From Lentinula raphanica (lineage: Eukaryota > Basidiomycota > Agaricomycetes > Agaricales > Omphalotaceae): a stretch of 64,000 bases of DNA. Numbering within the stretch: the first letter of the stretch is position 1; the number at the start of each line of letters is the position of its first letter. A model generated the notes under the pieces. The model searched no databases. It saw only the letters and a list, made by a program, of their open reading frames with translations, and was not told the DNA's origin. The translations under genes and the position numbers were made by a program. Positions 20,972 to 31,852 of the stretch are shown in pieces. The stretch covers positions 1,550,001 through 1,614,000 of the forward strand of contig JANVFP010000005.1 of assembly GCA_027919835.1 (NCBI GenBank), written 5' to 3'.

Positions 20972-22711
20972 ATGGCTCGACAACACCAAGATGACCGCTC
21001 GCTGGACGACAATTCATTGACTTCATTGCAAGAGGAATACTATGACCAAGAACCTGCTCACACTTCGCCTTATGCTCCTGTTCTTTCAGTTGATGAAAAG
21101 AGAAGATTGTGGATTCAGAATGCAACCGTAAATATGATGTTCATTGGTTCTTGGTGAGTCGCTGGAGCTTTTCAAAGCGAGCATATTGTGCTGAATACAT
21201 GGATATATGCTGGATGCCAGGTTCTTCTTCGCAATCCTTCTTTCAATGTATAACAAATGGATGTTTTCGGATTCTCATTTCAATTTTCCCTATCCTCTGT
21301 TTGTCACGTCGCTACATATGGTCGTCCAGTTTCTGTTGGCCGGTCTGGTGCTCAAAATATGGCCTCGTCAATTCAAGCCGGAAAGATACCCCACAATAGA
21401 AGAATATGGGTTAGTACTCCTCGTTCCATCGCTTCTCATGATCGGTCTCCCGACTAGATTACATGCGGCCATTGCGTCTCGCTTTGCATTTGACAACGTT
21501 TCTCTCGATACCCGACACTCCTACTAGTACTAATTGGATTTATACAGAAAGAAGGCAGTTCCTACCGGAGCTACTACAAGCCTCGATATAGGATTGTCCA
21601 ATCTTTCGCTCAAAACTGTATCCTTATCATTCTATAGTATGTGGTCATGTTCCTCTCATGTTCTCGAAATAACGGCAATCCAAAGCTATGGTCAAATCGT
21701 CTTCTCTAATCTTCGTGCTCCTTTTCGCGTTTTTGTTTCGCCTGGAACGGTTTTCCTGGCGCCTCGTGGGTGTCATCATGCTCATCTGTAGTGGAGTCCT
21801 CCTGATGGTAGCGACCGAGACGCATTTCGTTCTTGGTGGCTTCATACTCGTCATAAGCGCGAGCGCATTGGGAGGACTCCGATGGGCTTTGACGCAAACC
21901 CTTTTCCAGAACAAGAAGATGGGCTTCAGTAATCCTGCATCAACTATATTTCTTTTGAGTCCCATCATGGCTGTGACGCTCATTGTCTTGAGTTTTGTCA
22001 TTGAAAGCTGGTCGTCTCTGTTTGGGAGCGAATTTTTCACGTCGGGGTTGAGAAGGACTATAGAAACGATACTGTTCCTGCTTGCACCTGGACTGCTCGC
22101 ATTTTGCATGGTACTCAGTGAATTCTAGTAAGTCTCACAGTGTCAATTGCGTCCTGGAGACTTCACATGGTCAAACTTTCAGCATCATTCAACGTGCTGG
22201 AATGGTACCGATGTCAATAGCAGGAATCGCCAAAGAGGTCGCTACCATCAGTATATCCGCCTGGTTTTTTGGCGACGAGCTGACTCCGCTGAATATAACC
22301 GGTGTTGCTATCACAATATGTGGTACGTCGATGGTCATCACGAGGCTGACGGGGTTCAACGTCTGAAATGGTTCGCAGGCATCTGTCTTTTCACATATCA
22401 CAAATACTTGAAATCCATCCAATCAACAGTACCGTTAGATGGCCATGGAAATCCTCTCATGTCAGAAGAAGAGGCTGCACTTCGTTCCGGAGATGATTTT
22501 GTCGAACTTGGTGAAACCTTACGACTTACTTCACGGAGTCGAGATGATTTTCAGGTTGTGAGTCATTCTAATCTTTGTTTTTGATAGACAATCTTTTGAT
22601 GTTATGTACTCTGTTCAGGATGAGTCAAGGGATATGATTTTCTCCGCCGAAGACGAGCAGGAAGAGGAGAGGAGGAGTTCAAGGCTTGGGCTTTCTCAAG
22701 ACTTCCGTTGA
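20972..22711 (+). CDS. TPT/nucleotide-sugar transporter family protein, SLC35C2 type
   Basis: A multi-pass Golgi/ER transporter of the drug/metabolite superfamily. The ATG at 20972 opens an acidic cytosolic tail. Membrane blocks after splicing are: AILLSMYNKWMFSDSHFNFP, YPLFVTSLHMVVQFLLAGLV, VVPTGATTSLDIGLSNLSLK-like (here KKAVPTGATTSLDIGLSNL), SFYTMVKSSSLIFVLLFAF, LGGFILVISASALGGLRWAL, TIFLLSPIMAVTLIVLSF, GMVPMSIAGIAKEVATISIS and DELTPLNITGVAITICG. The KSSS and SNLSLK motifs are typical of the SLC35C2/yeast Ymd8 branch; its substrate is not established. The C-terminal tail is long and acidic (SAEDEQEEERRSSRLG), ending at 22711. The TIR element replaces or abuts its proximal promoter. Confidence 0.88.
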
Positions 22712-23518
22712 CTCCGGTGACAAAAACCAGTACTTGTTAGGATGGCCCCCGTCTAGAACGGTCGAAGAGGTATATGCAAGAATATACACACCGACGGAAA
22801 ATCCACAACTTGCAGTGTTTATTTATGTCATATTTACCAGAAAGAAAAAATAAAGCAGGTTCTGCAAAAATAACTGACATATTCGTAATTGACAGAGACG
22901 AAACAGACTCAGTGGGGGGACCCTCCAATATCAAGTATTGGCGGTGTTACACGTTGCCCAAATCTTGATTCGCCTGGCTGTACCTGGAAAACGAACCAAG
23001 CGAGGGGTGCGCGGACTGGTTCGATTGGGCTGCAGATCGCTTCTGAGTTGTGAGTCTGCGGATTGATGGTGATATAGTGGTCCGAAGTCCTGTGCTTCGC
23101 GCATATGGAATTAGTGAATTGATTGAGTGATGTAAACATGCTTTGAAAGGTTCTTTTTGAAGAATGTATTCCTTTTACTTGCATCCCATTGTTACACAAT
23201 CTACTATTTGTTCATGAAACGGACCTAGGGGTGCAACGAGAAATTCTGGGCGGTAAGCTGAAATCGTTTGTTATGTTTTCAATTTTGTTTTGTTCTCTTA
23301 CCTTTTGAGAGGTTGAAAGATCCGATTTCGGAACGAGCAGGCCGCATGCGTCCGGCATAAACGACGCCCTTGCCAACGAAACATTTAACAATCTGACTTG
23401 AAAAATATTTTCCCGTTTCCGGGATATTTATGATAAGTGTTACGTGTGACGCTAAATAGGCCTTGAGGTCGACTCCATAAAAGCCATAACTTTGTGCTAC
23501 TCACTGTTGGCTTTTCCG
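22712..23518. other. Interval before the Zn2Cys6 gene
   Basis: About 0.8 kb with no supportable gene. Short frames near 22774-22968 (plus) and 22909-23199 (minus) have no motif or splice support. Presumed 3' flank of the transporter gene and promoter of the regulator gene. Confidence 0.45.
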
Positions 23519-24943
23519 ATGGACGACTCTTTCCAGTTTATCATCGAATCACCTCAGAACACTCAAGGCCACAAGAAGCGTCCTCGTCTCGTAACATCTT
23601 GTGATAACTGGTGAGTGGCGTTTAAAGGCTCTTCTCCATTTACTCAACTCCATCTGTCAGTCGTTTGAAGAAGATCAAGTGTCTACAACCTACTCCTGAA
23701 GGAAAATGCGAAGCTTGCAGAACGGCCAAGATTCAATGTCGATTTAGAGATAGGGAACGTTACTTTGCTGAGCGAAGTCGTTCAATCGCTGGGCCTGGTG
23801 CTTCTTCTTCTTCAGCTGTGTACAACAGCAGTGAACAAAGGTAATGCCCTTTCATCGTATGATGAGTATTGTCAGGCTATAACTCGCTTTGTTCCTAGGC
23901 CCGACAGTCCTGCAGATACTTTCTCGGTACCCACTACTTCCTCCGTTTCTACGCGTCAAGCTTATACTATCCCTCGCTCGGTCTCTCATTCACCCAAGCC
24001 AAGCGGCATTGTCGGCACAGACGATAATGGCAGTGTTAGATACTCTCCTTATGCCCCAGATCCCCGGCGGTCGGTAGAGTATGGACACCGGTGCGTCTTA
24101 CCAAGTTGCTTTCTTGTCCTTGGCACTGAATCCGATAGTAGTCATTCCTCCTCACTGTCATACACGACATCCGCGCGTCAAAGTCCCCTCAGTTACCAGT
24201 CAATATCGCCCAGTCCTTCAAATTCACCAATGATGTACCACACTCGAACACAATCTAATCCTAATTCGCGTCAAGTCCCTCTTTTCGATTCGACTTCACC
24301 TCAGCATCCATCGTATAGTCTAATGACCGAGTTCATCCTATTATTCTTCAATAATCTACATCAAGAATATTCTTTTATTGCCTATGACGACGTTTACCGT
24401 GATTACACTCAACATAGAATGTCCCCGCCCCTGGCTAATTGCATTGCTGCCTTCGCTGTGAGGCAAGTACCTCGCTAAATTTCCTATTCTCTACGTTTCG
24501 ACTCACCCGAAACCGCAGGTTCTCGACAAATCCTGATCTAACAGTGCGCGGATTGCATAATATCGCGGAAACGTACGCGAATAGTGCTAAGGTACTTCAT
24601 TCTGCCACTTTGCACTGCCTGTCCCGCTAAAAAAACACGCGTTCGATGTAGACAGCAATCAATGCTGTCTCTCACATTCCGAGTGTGGACACTCTACATG
24701 CTCTGATGTTGCTGGCTTGGTACGAATACAAAGCCAACAGAATAAACAGTATGTTGTCATTGCTTGATACCAGTGCCCTTTTTCACACTTCTGGTAGTGT
24801 TTCGAGAATACGCTCAATTGAGTACTCGGATGTCTACACAGCTCGGTTATGCGAGCGCCAGCACTGGTCATGAGGGTCAACGTCGGACACAAACAATGAA
24901 GGCTCTGTATCAACTACAACTCGTTGCTTCACAATATAATTAA
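23519..24943 (+). CDS. Zn(II)2Cys6 fungal transcription factor
   Basis: The ATG at 23519 opens MDDSFQFIIESPQNTQGHKK. An intron falls inside the zinc cluster. Spliced, it reads TSCDNCRLKKIKC, a loop of eight residues, then CEACRTAKIQC, giving the six-cysteine pattern C-x2-C-x6-C-x8-C-x2-C-x6-C that binds two zinc ions and CGG-type sites. A basic stretch (RFRDRERYFAERSRS) and a Ser/Pro-rich linker follow. Helices of the fungal-specific middle homology region come next: MTEFILLFFNNLHQEYSFIA, LANCIAAFAVRFSTNP, VDTLHALMLLAWYEYKANRI and FREYAQLSTRMSTQLGYA (across an intron). The frame stops at 24943 after ASQYN. An open Ser/Asn-rich segment (QTHNPYAHSGSNSDYI) about 60 bp further, after a plausible acceptor, suggests a longer ancestral C-terminus. 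Its targets are unknown. Confidence 0.85.
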
Positions 24944-26110
24944 ATGCAAGTATCCCTAATTTTCCTCATCGTACCCTTATTGACCCACAACAGCTATCTA
25001 GTCAAGTGAAACAAACCCTCAAACTCACAATCCATACGCTCACTCAGGATCTAATTCTGACTACATATCTGTATTTGCCTTCTGCCTACCTTAGTGGCTT
25101 TGTTAATGGCTCTGTTAATAGCGAACTATTTTCTATCTTCACCTAATGATATAAACAGGTGCCGGGCATCCTCTTCTATAGTTGGTATCGCCTTGTACCT
25201 TAGTTGCGCTCCGGTTTGCGCTTTTTATTTTCAGAGGACCTTGATCGGTTATCAAACCTTCATTAGATGCATTGGTACTCTATCATATGGAAACCCGGTG
25301 GTTCTTAGTGGTTCTCCTGGCCTGGAACTTGGAAGCCATGGCAAGTCATTTTTTCACGTAGTATCGAAGAAATTTACTGCAGTTTCCAGCGTTCATTCAA
25401 TGATTTTGAGTTGTTGCATATGACCCTATCCTCGACTCTGTTGTTCGAACTCTCACTGCATCAGCTGTGGGACTCGGCGCCACTGTGAAGTCAGAGCTTT
25501 GTGAATAATAGATCGATCTCGACTGGTCCCGCCTTACCGTGTTGAAGTTCATGCTGGACGCTATCAACGGGTTGGAGACTCCTTCTGCGGTATCTTCTCA
25601 TGGCTTTCAAAAAGAGTTCGGACGTCGGATGGAATCATGATCATAGGTGGAGATCTCTTCAGGCTTCCCTAGCCTCAATCGGCTTTAAGCTTTGGAACCT
25701 TGATCGTCAAGCAGATTGACCCAGGTACCTATGATCTCCTAAGGAGTATCTCTCGTCACCAGCTCGTCAGCTCTCGTCACCGCTAGCTCTCGTCTCCATC
25801 GTCATCTCTGCTCAATCAATTGATTATTTTTTTCAAGTTCCGACTCCGTTTTGAGCACATGTGCTACACTTTCAATCTAGTAGTTGTCCTTACACATATC
25901 CTCCATATACGCTTGCCACAAGACACTACCTGACACTATGTACTTATTCAATGAGCACCCGTCAAAAGCTCCTACGCCACGAGTCGTCAATTGTTCCGAT
26001 GTTGACATTAATAACAGCGCTTAGTCTCGATCCACCATCTTCCCCCCGTTCTCTCTCAACGTTCGAGTCACCACAGTGGCAGATATCTGCAATTCGCCTC
26101 CCCTAGTTTC
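24944..26110. other. Interval with possible remnants of the Zn2Cys6 gene 3' end
   Basis: The first ~150 bp contain an open polar frame (25000-25085) that could be a former exon of the upstream gene. The rest has only short frames. ORF-like stretches at 25094-25423 (hydrophobic) and 25861-26106 have no recognisable motif or clean splice sites. Confidence 0.35.
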
Positions 26111-28001
26111 ATGGATGGCGACTACCTAAGTCAAAGCTCATATCAGACTGCAGTATATCTCCGGATTGCCTCCTTAACAATAGCACTTCATGAGTATGTC
26201 CAAACAATTGTTCAGGTTTGTGGATATGTTTCTGAAAACACTCGTACAACCATCAAGCTATCTCGAGACCATCCCAAATACGCTGAGGTACACTCAAGAA
26301 CAGTGGAAATCTCCGCGTATGACGTGCGTATTGATAGCATCTGATCTTGTTACTCGTCTCACTACTGTTCTTAGAATCTCCTTCGTTCTCTTTCTCCTCA
26401 TCCAGTTGCGTCGTTCAGCCTCGTATGCTTCCTGAAACTGATGAATCTATATTCCAAGATTCACGAGTATAGCGACTCTTGTCCTCTCAAACGTCGGGTA
26501 CTTTTATACACATTTTACCGAACACTCTTGCTCCCATTACTACTTGATACCTTCAATATTCAAAGGTATGTACATAGTTCTGAAACAATTGAACTTTGTT
26601 ACCTACAATTGACGGTTTAGTCATACAATCGACCGTATCTCAAACCATCTTGGGTTTTCGGTAAGTTACCGCATGCCAGTGTCCCGAATAATTTTTGCTG
26701 ATGGCCTTCGACCAGTGCCTTCAATCTTTCACGGAGGTCTCGGATGATTGGCATATCGCTTTTGGCATTATCAATAGCGACAACGGCTGTCCGTATCCAA
26801 TTCATTGATTCCTAGTCGTTCGTTATTCACCTTTGAGAGCAGTTGGAAGGCTTGACTAACCTTTACCATCGTACTCGTGCGTTTTTCTCGCATGTTTTGC
26901 ATCGACTATTGTCAGTAGCATCTGATTAAATTCCCTGTAGCGGTCATTGATCCTCAATATGTGAGCCTTTGACGTCTTTCCAATTCTCATGTCTCTGATA
27001 CTCTCTGATCCTCAACTCAAACTTTTCCAGGGAAAGTGAGCTATACTGACGTTTGGGATGAATCTTGAACATTAATCAAACTCTCACTCCAGCTGCCGAG
27101 GCGTGTTCCAGATTGAACATACGGGTTTTGGAGAATGGATATACTATGTCGTTGCTATTATATACGACCTAGCAACTTCGACAGTCTGCATGATATACCT
27201 ACACAACTACAAGACGGCCTCGAATTCATTGTACGAACTCCGTTATGTAACTTTGGGCCCAGCTAATTCGAGATCCCCTACGATGCAGCTTCGCAAAAGT
27301 AACCAGAATGTGAGTTACCACGTTTTGGGGGAACGATGAATTCTAACCGCTCGTCGCAAAGGATGTTTTATGATGGGATAGGATATTTTACTGCCCTCAC
27401 TTGCGTCAATATTACAAATTTAATCATATATCGAGCCTCCCAAGATACACAGGTAAGTCTAGAACATTGAGTCTGTCTGTTCAATTCCCTGACTTGTTGA
27501 CGGTCAAGACTGCGGCGTAAGTGTTCGAGTGGTTCGATCAATGCGTGGATTGTTGATCACAACGTCCTACCACGAAGTGCTTCTTTGGGATACTGTATGA
27601 CATGGATAATGTCCAAGCGCCTCATCATCCATCTCCACGGTATGCGTAATAGAACGTCTTGAACGTTACTCATACTGAACATCATCTCTTTAGAAGTATC
27701 GGTGCAAAGAAGGAACGACGATACTGTCGCTGACTCTGAAATAACTTCTGACGAACAAACTGCCAGCTCTGAATTCAGAACGGATGAAATAGCTGAAACA
27801 CAGGCCAAGGCAGTGAGAACAGCAGCAGCGAGTCTCGAGCTGACTATCCCGGACTTCGACCTGGATGACGTGGACGGTGGGGATGACTGGTCGGAAAATG
27901 GGAGCATACAGCGTGTGAGAGTAGAGAAGACTGTTCAAATCGAACGGAGGCCGAGGAACGTTTACGAATTCGAAGATGATATGGGGTATAACAGGGTGTG
28001 A
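26111..28001 (+). pseudogene. DUF6533-type seven-helix membrane protein, apparently interrupted
   Basis: Exons join well at both ends. 5' part: ATG 26111, IASLTIALHDYLETIPNTLR (across an intron; the DUF6533 hallmark), FVLFLLIQFTSIATLVLSNV, YFYTHFTEHSCSHYYLIPSI and FKVIQSTVSQTILGFR, where a GTAAGT donor follows (26671). 3' part: CRGVFQIEHTGFGEWIYYVV, YDLATSTVCMIYLHNYK, YFTALTCVNITNLIIYRAS, SLGYCMTWIMSKRLIIHLH, then an acidic tail (SLELTIPDFDLDDVDGGDDW) ending at 28001. The exon expected between the two parts (TFAISR-type loop and the next helix) is missing. In its place, 26671-27090 carries an antisense gene fragment. A fused product is conceivable if the 420-bp block is spliced out, but it would lack one helix. 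DUF6533 proteins are an expanded, uncharacterised Agaricomycete membrane family. Confidence 0.6.
26670..27045 (-). pseudogene. Antisense gene fragment inside the DUF6533 gene
   Basis: On the minus strand the block reads LEKFELRIREYQRHENWKDV, then in a shifted frame ILRINDRYREFNQMLLTIVD with AKHARKTHEYDG, and then, after an intron-like GTTAGT...CTAG stretch whose phase does not fit, MNWIRTAVVAIDNAKSDMPI, IRDLRERLKALVEGHQQKL. These are convincing amphipathic coding helices in broken frames. I do not recognise the source family. It ends where the DUF6533 exon begins. Confidence 0.45.
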
Positions 28002-28472
28002 TGGCATGGTTAGGTTAACTGTTTTCTCTTTTTTCTGGGTACGGCCAGCTCGAGCGGATGTAGCTACTACTAGAGTGGTACTTATACGAGCAAATCTGGA
28101 GATATTTGGATCAAACTCATGAGGCCAAAAATCGTCGCCTGTCGCCAATGTTGCACAACTACAGTCTACAAGTTCTTTTGACTTGACTCCCCACATGAGC
28201 GGATGGCTACCTTTGGCTACTTGGAAAGCTGGGGGCGGGGGACGGGCGCTAGTAGCGGCGCCCTGCAAACCGATGCTGGCTGAAACGCAACCCGTGTGAA
28301 AAACTCGGCAAACAAACGAGCTGGCTCAGGGTTGTGTTCCTCAGGGATTTTCTGCTTCAACTCTCATCTTCATCGTTGACCGTGAAGATTGCACAATTTG
28401 GACGAGCTGGTCTCTGTTCCTACACATCTCTCTTTGACTTTTATAACATCTCCCGCTTATTTTGTCCAACAA
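28002..28472. other. Receptor gene promoter region
   Basis: About 470 bp between the DUF6533 stop and the receptor start. No gene is seen. A purine-rich GGGGGCGGGGGACGGGCG block lies near 28230-28250. Confidence 0.4.
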
Positions 28473-30460
28473 ATGTCCAACACTACCTCGCTCAGACTTC
28501 CGAATGGCGAATGGTTGCTTACCCGGGTTGCCTACACGTCCAAGGAGCATTCTGGTGTTACAGTGAGCCATTATAGTCTTTGATTTTTGCTGAAAACTGA
28601 TTTCTGTTCTGTGTGAAGTTCCTCTTGGTCGTATCTTCTCTATCTCTGGTAGCTGTCGTCGGTTTACTATCGGTCATTTCGGTATGTTCTTGGGAAGGTT
28701 CAATTTTCTCCGCAGTCGCTCAACATTTTCCAGCTCTCGGCCTTTAATACACGGTCCTACAAGAAGGAAGAACACCTTTTCGTTCGTACACATGTTGGGG
28801 CCTACTTTATATCGCTTCTGTGCTGCGATTTCATTCAGGGTGAGTACCAAATCATGCGTCGAGATTGAATCATCTGCTCACATCCCAATAGCGATCGGGT
28901 CACTCTACAATGGTCGATGGGTCAATTCCGGCGCCGTCTTGCTAGATAATTACTGTACTGCTCAAGGTTGGTCGATAACAATATGCAATTCATACCTAGA
29001 ACTCATTGTCCCTAGGTGTTTTCAAACAGATAGCAGACGTCGGAAGTGCACTTTGGACCATCGTGAGCGGATCTATGTTCCTCTGCCTACTCTGAATGAA
29101 CACCTGTTTTTAAAGATCATCGCTGTGCACACGTTCTATCTTCTTGTTCTTGAACGTAGAACGAATCAGTTCACTCTAGTCGCGACTCTGATAGCTGGTT
29201 GGTCTGGAATATTCGCGATCGTAATTTCCGGGCCAGCTGTTCTGGATACAGTAGATCGTGGTCCTTTCTGTGAGTTTTCGATCGAAATATGTTCCACAGT
29301 TATACTCATGCAACATTCACAAGTCGGCATTTCCGGTTACTGGTGCTGGATATCAGATGGATACGACGTTCCTCGGATAACGTGTGTTGTTTTGTTCATG
29401 TGGCTAACCTTTGTTCCCCACTGACTATGATTCTTACCTAGCTTGGACTACTTGATTGTAAGTTTGCCCTCGAGTTCTCAGACCAGGCCTTGAATATGTC
29501 GTCTAGATGTTTGTGGCATTGTTCTCGTGCTTAGTTCTTCATGGCCTCATACATCTACGTCTACGTGGATATATGTCAATGAAAGGATGGCGTATGACAT
29601 TCTACAAACAGAAGCAAGAACGTCCTGTTGACCGCCATTTCGAAGACAAAGGAGAGACGATAGCGAGACAGATGCTTCTGTAAGTGCTTCCATGTTTTGG
29701 CTTGATCTCACCAATTCACTAATGTTGGCATTCGCAGTTTTCCAGTAAGTCGGTATGATAACCGTTCGAAAATTCAAAATGACATGAATCAACAGTTAGC
29801 GTACAGCATCACGCTTCTTCCGATTGCTGTTTCACGATTCGCTGCCTGGAATGGGCATCTAGTTTCCTTTGAGGAAACCGTTTTTTGGTGCGTCGCGTCA
29901 AATCCTCTCATTGCAATCTGGTCTTATGAACGCGTTCGTCCTCCAGTGAAACGGTTTACCTTCTGTCGGGTTGTGTGAATGTCACTTTATTCTGCACATG
30001 TCGACAGATTCTACCTCCCCAGTCAGTAGTCCTCCTGAAGAGGTCAATTTCCCAACCCAAGCCCATAGAGCGTGTTGAAGCACCTTCGAATGTCTCCCCC
30101 GAATCGGACCCGTACTACGCATCTTCTATCACTACGACTGTTGTGGGCTATGGCTTCGATAAATCCTCGCAAGAGGGACACGATATGGACCTTGAAAAAG
30201 GTACTACCAATACCATGTCTGTCGCCATGAGCGAAAGTTCCAGTGGTGTTTCGATCCCCTATGAACACACAGTGGCTCCCTTGCAGATACGGAAATCAGT
30301 ACGACAGAATCGACCCCCATCGGTGATCATTCCGAGTCACGACCTTGACGATGTCTACGACATGTACTCCGCTGGCCAGCCCGATGTGGGTAGCGCAGGC
30401 TTCAACGATGTCAATTTGGATTCAAGCGGGCATTCTGGACCTCACACATCTCATCGATAA
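28473..30460 (+). CDS. Seven-transmembrane G protein-coupled receptor-like protein (Git3/cAMP-receptor-like)
   Basis: The ATG at 28473 opens a short extracellular N-terminus (MSNTTSLRLPNGEWLL). Assembled exons give seven hydrophobic segments: FLLVVSSLSLVAVVGLLSV; VGAYFISLLCCDFIQAIGS; GVFKQIADVGSALWTIVS with MFLCLLIIAVHTFYLLVL; VATLIAGWSGIFAIVISGP; a loop GISGYWCWISDGYDVPRI leading to DYLIMFVALFSCLVLHGLI; YTITLLPIAVSRFAAW; and LLSGCVNVTLFCTCRQILPP. The D near helix 2, the GYWCWI loop before helix 5 and the ILPPQ end of helix 7 are shared with fungal class A-like receptors related to Git3 and Dictyostelium cAMP receptors. A long Ser-rich cytosolic tail ends SGHSGPHTSHR. Such receptors couple to G-alpha; the ligand is unknown. 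Some exon joins in helices 5-7 are tentative. Confidence 0.8.
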
Positions 30461-30523
30461 TCACCGTTCTTTCGTGTATGAGTATATTGCGGGTGTGATA
30501 TATAAAGTACTTGAGATCGAGCT

Positions 30524-31646
30524 TTATTGTGTCCATGGCAAAAGTCCGTTATACAACATACTGCCTTCTGAAGGGCACCATTCCATCAAGTCGCTGAGCT
30601 CGGGAGAAGATACATGGTATGGATGAAAACGGCGATGGTGGTTTCTGTTCCTGCGTTTCTGGAGTAATTGCGAGTGACAGTGATACATGTCCTTCGAAGT
30701 CTCGATATATGTTTTGAGCTAAGTATCGCTATGAGGTGATGTTCTGATCTAACGTGTGATTACTTACCTCTCCTTCTTGGGCAGTCTTGCTTTCTGAGGG
30801 GGAGTCGTTGCTGTCAATTCCGATATATTCGAAACGAGATTTGGACCAGCGGACTGCTGTACGATGGAGGTCGGTAAACCTTTTCCGCTTCATTTCATAG
30901 CCAACCACGGTGATTCTTGCTGGATACACTCCAGTAAACTCATGAAAGCGTGCGATAGAAAACAATAGATTCTGGTGGGAATCGAGTGCGTAGTTATCGG
31001 TTGTTGCACGAGTAAAGTCGCGAGGTAGGAGGTTAGCCTGCATTGCTAATCTCATATACGATTCTGCTTCCGTCGTGGTAGTATCCCGACGAGTTTGACC
31101 CCTGTCCGGATAGATTTTAAGAAAGTCATTGCAGGTCATGAAGAAAGTGGCAAACCCGCTGAATACTACGAGAGCATGCTCGTCTTGCAATGATAGTTGT
31201 GTACTAGATAGCATGAGAAGTTAGTGTATCATAAACGCAGGAATGCAAGAAAATTACGCGTGAGCGATGTGCTGGTAAAACGCCTCTACCCTCCCACTGT
31301 TCCTCTGATACGGTTCCAACGTCCACAAATCCTCATCTAATCTTTGCTCAGCAGAAGCACCGTTCCAGATGGCATGACCAGGAACTATGATGAGATGATC
31401 GAGGTTCTCGACTATTCTGTCTCCCTTAAGTGTAGAGAGAATGCTGCGAGGCAAACCAGGCGCTGTGTCTATCCAGATATTCACGTTTAGCAAAAGCGAG
31501 AAAAAGGCGACGATAGACAGTATAACCAGCCCGAGGTTGGTTACGCGAGCTCGAGATCGTAGAACGTTAAGAAGGGTCCCATCCCGAATTGCGATCTTGC
31601 CATAAGAGAACTTCTGCTGAGGATAAGAGACAGGTAGGGGAAGCAT
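30524..31646 (-). CDS. DUF218 (YdcF-like) domain protein, membrane-anchored
   Basis: The ATG at 31646 (MLPLPVSYPQQKFSYGKIAI) is followed by a single hydrophobic segment (NLGLVILSIVAFFSLLLNVN), so this is a signal-anchored protein. The DUF218 blocks are DHLIIVPGHAIWNGA, WTLEPYQRNSGRVEAFYQHI, HALVVFSG, TTTTEAESYMRLAM, RATTDNYALDSHQNLLFSIA and RITVVGYEMKRKRFTDLH. The final exon (YHCHSQLLQKRRNRNHHRRF, HPYHVSSPELSDLMEWCP) matches the C-terminus of fungal members. An oddity: between the VVFSG and QTRRD halves the frame reads through ATFFMTCNDFLKIYPDRG, which is probably an intron. Biochemical function is not established for the fungal proteins. It lies tail-to-tail with the receptor gene, 63 bp apart. 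Confidence 0.82.
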
Positions 31647-31852
31647 GATTCGAATACTGGACGCCGCCACCTAATTGGGTATGTTGCGAGTGGAAGAAGA
31701 GTGGAACGAAGAACGTAATGTCATCTCATTCAAGGGGGGATCATAATTATAGTCCAATGACTGCTCCTGTCTGACTTTCTGCCAAAACGAATAAGTCTGA
31801 GATAAGTATGAGAATGCCGTACATTTGGGCGTCAACTGGCATGCGCGCCTGC

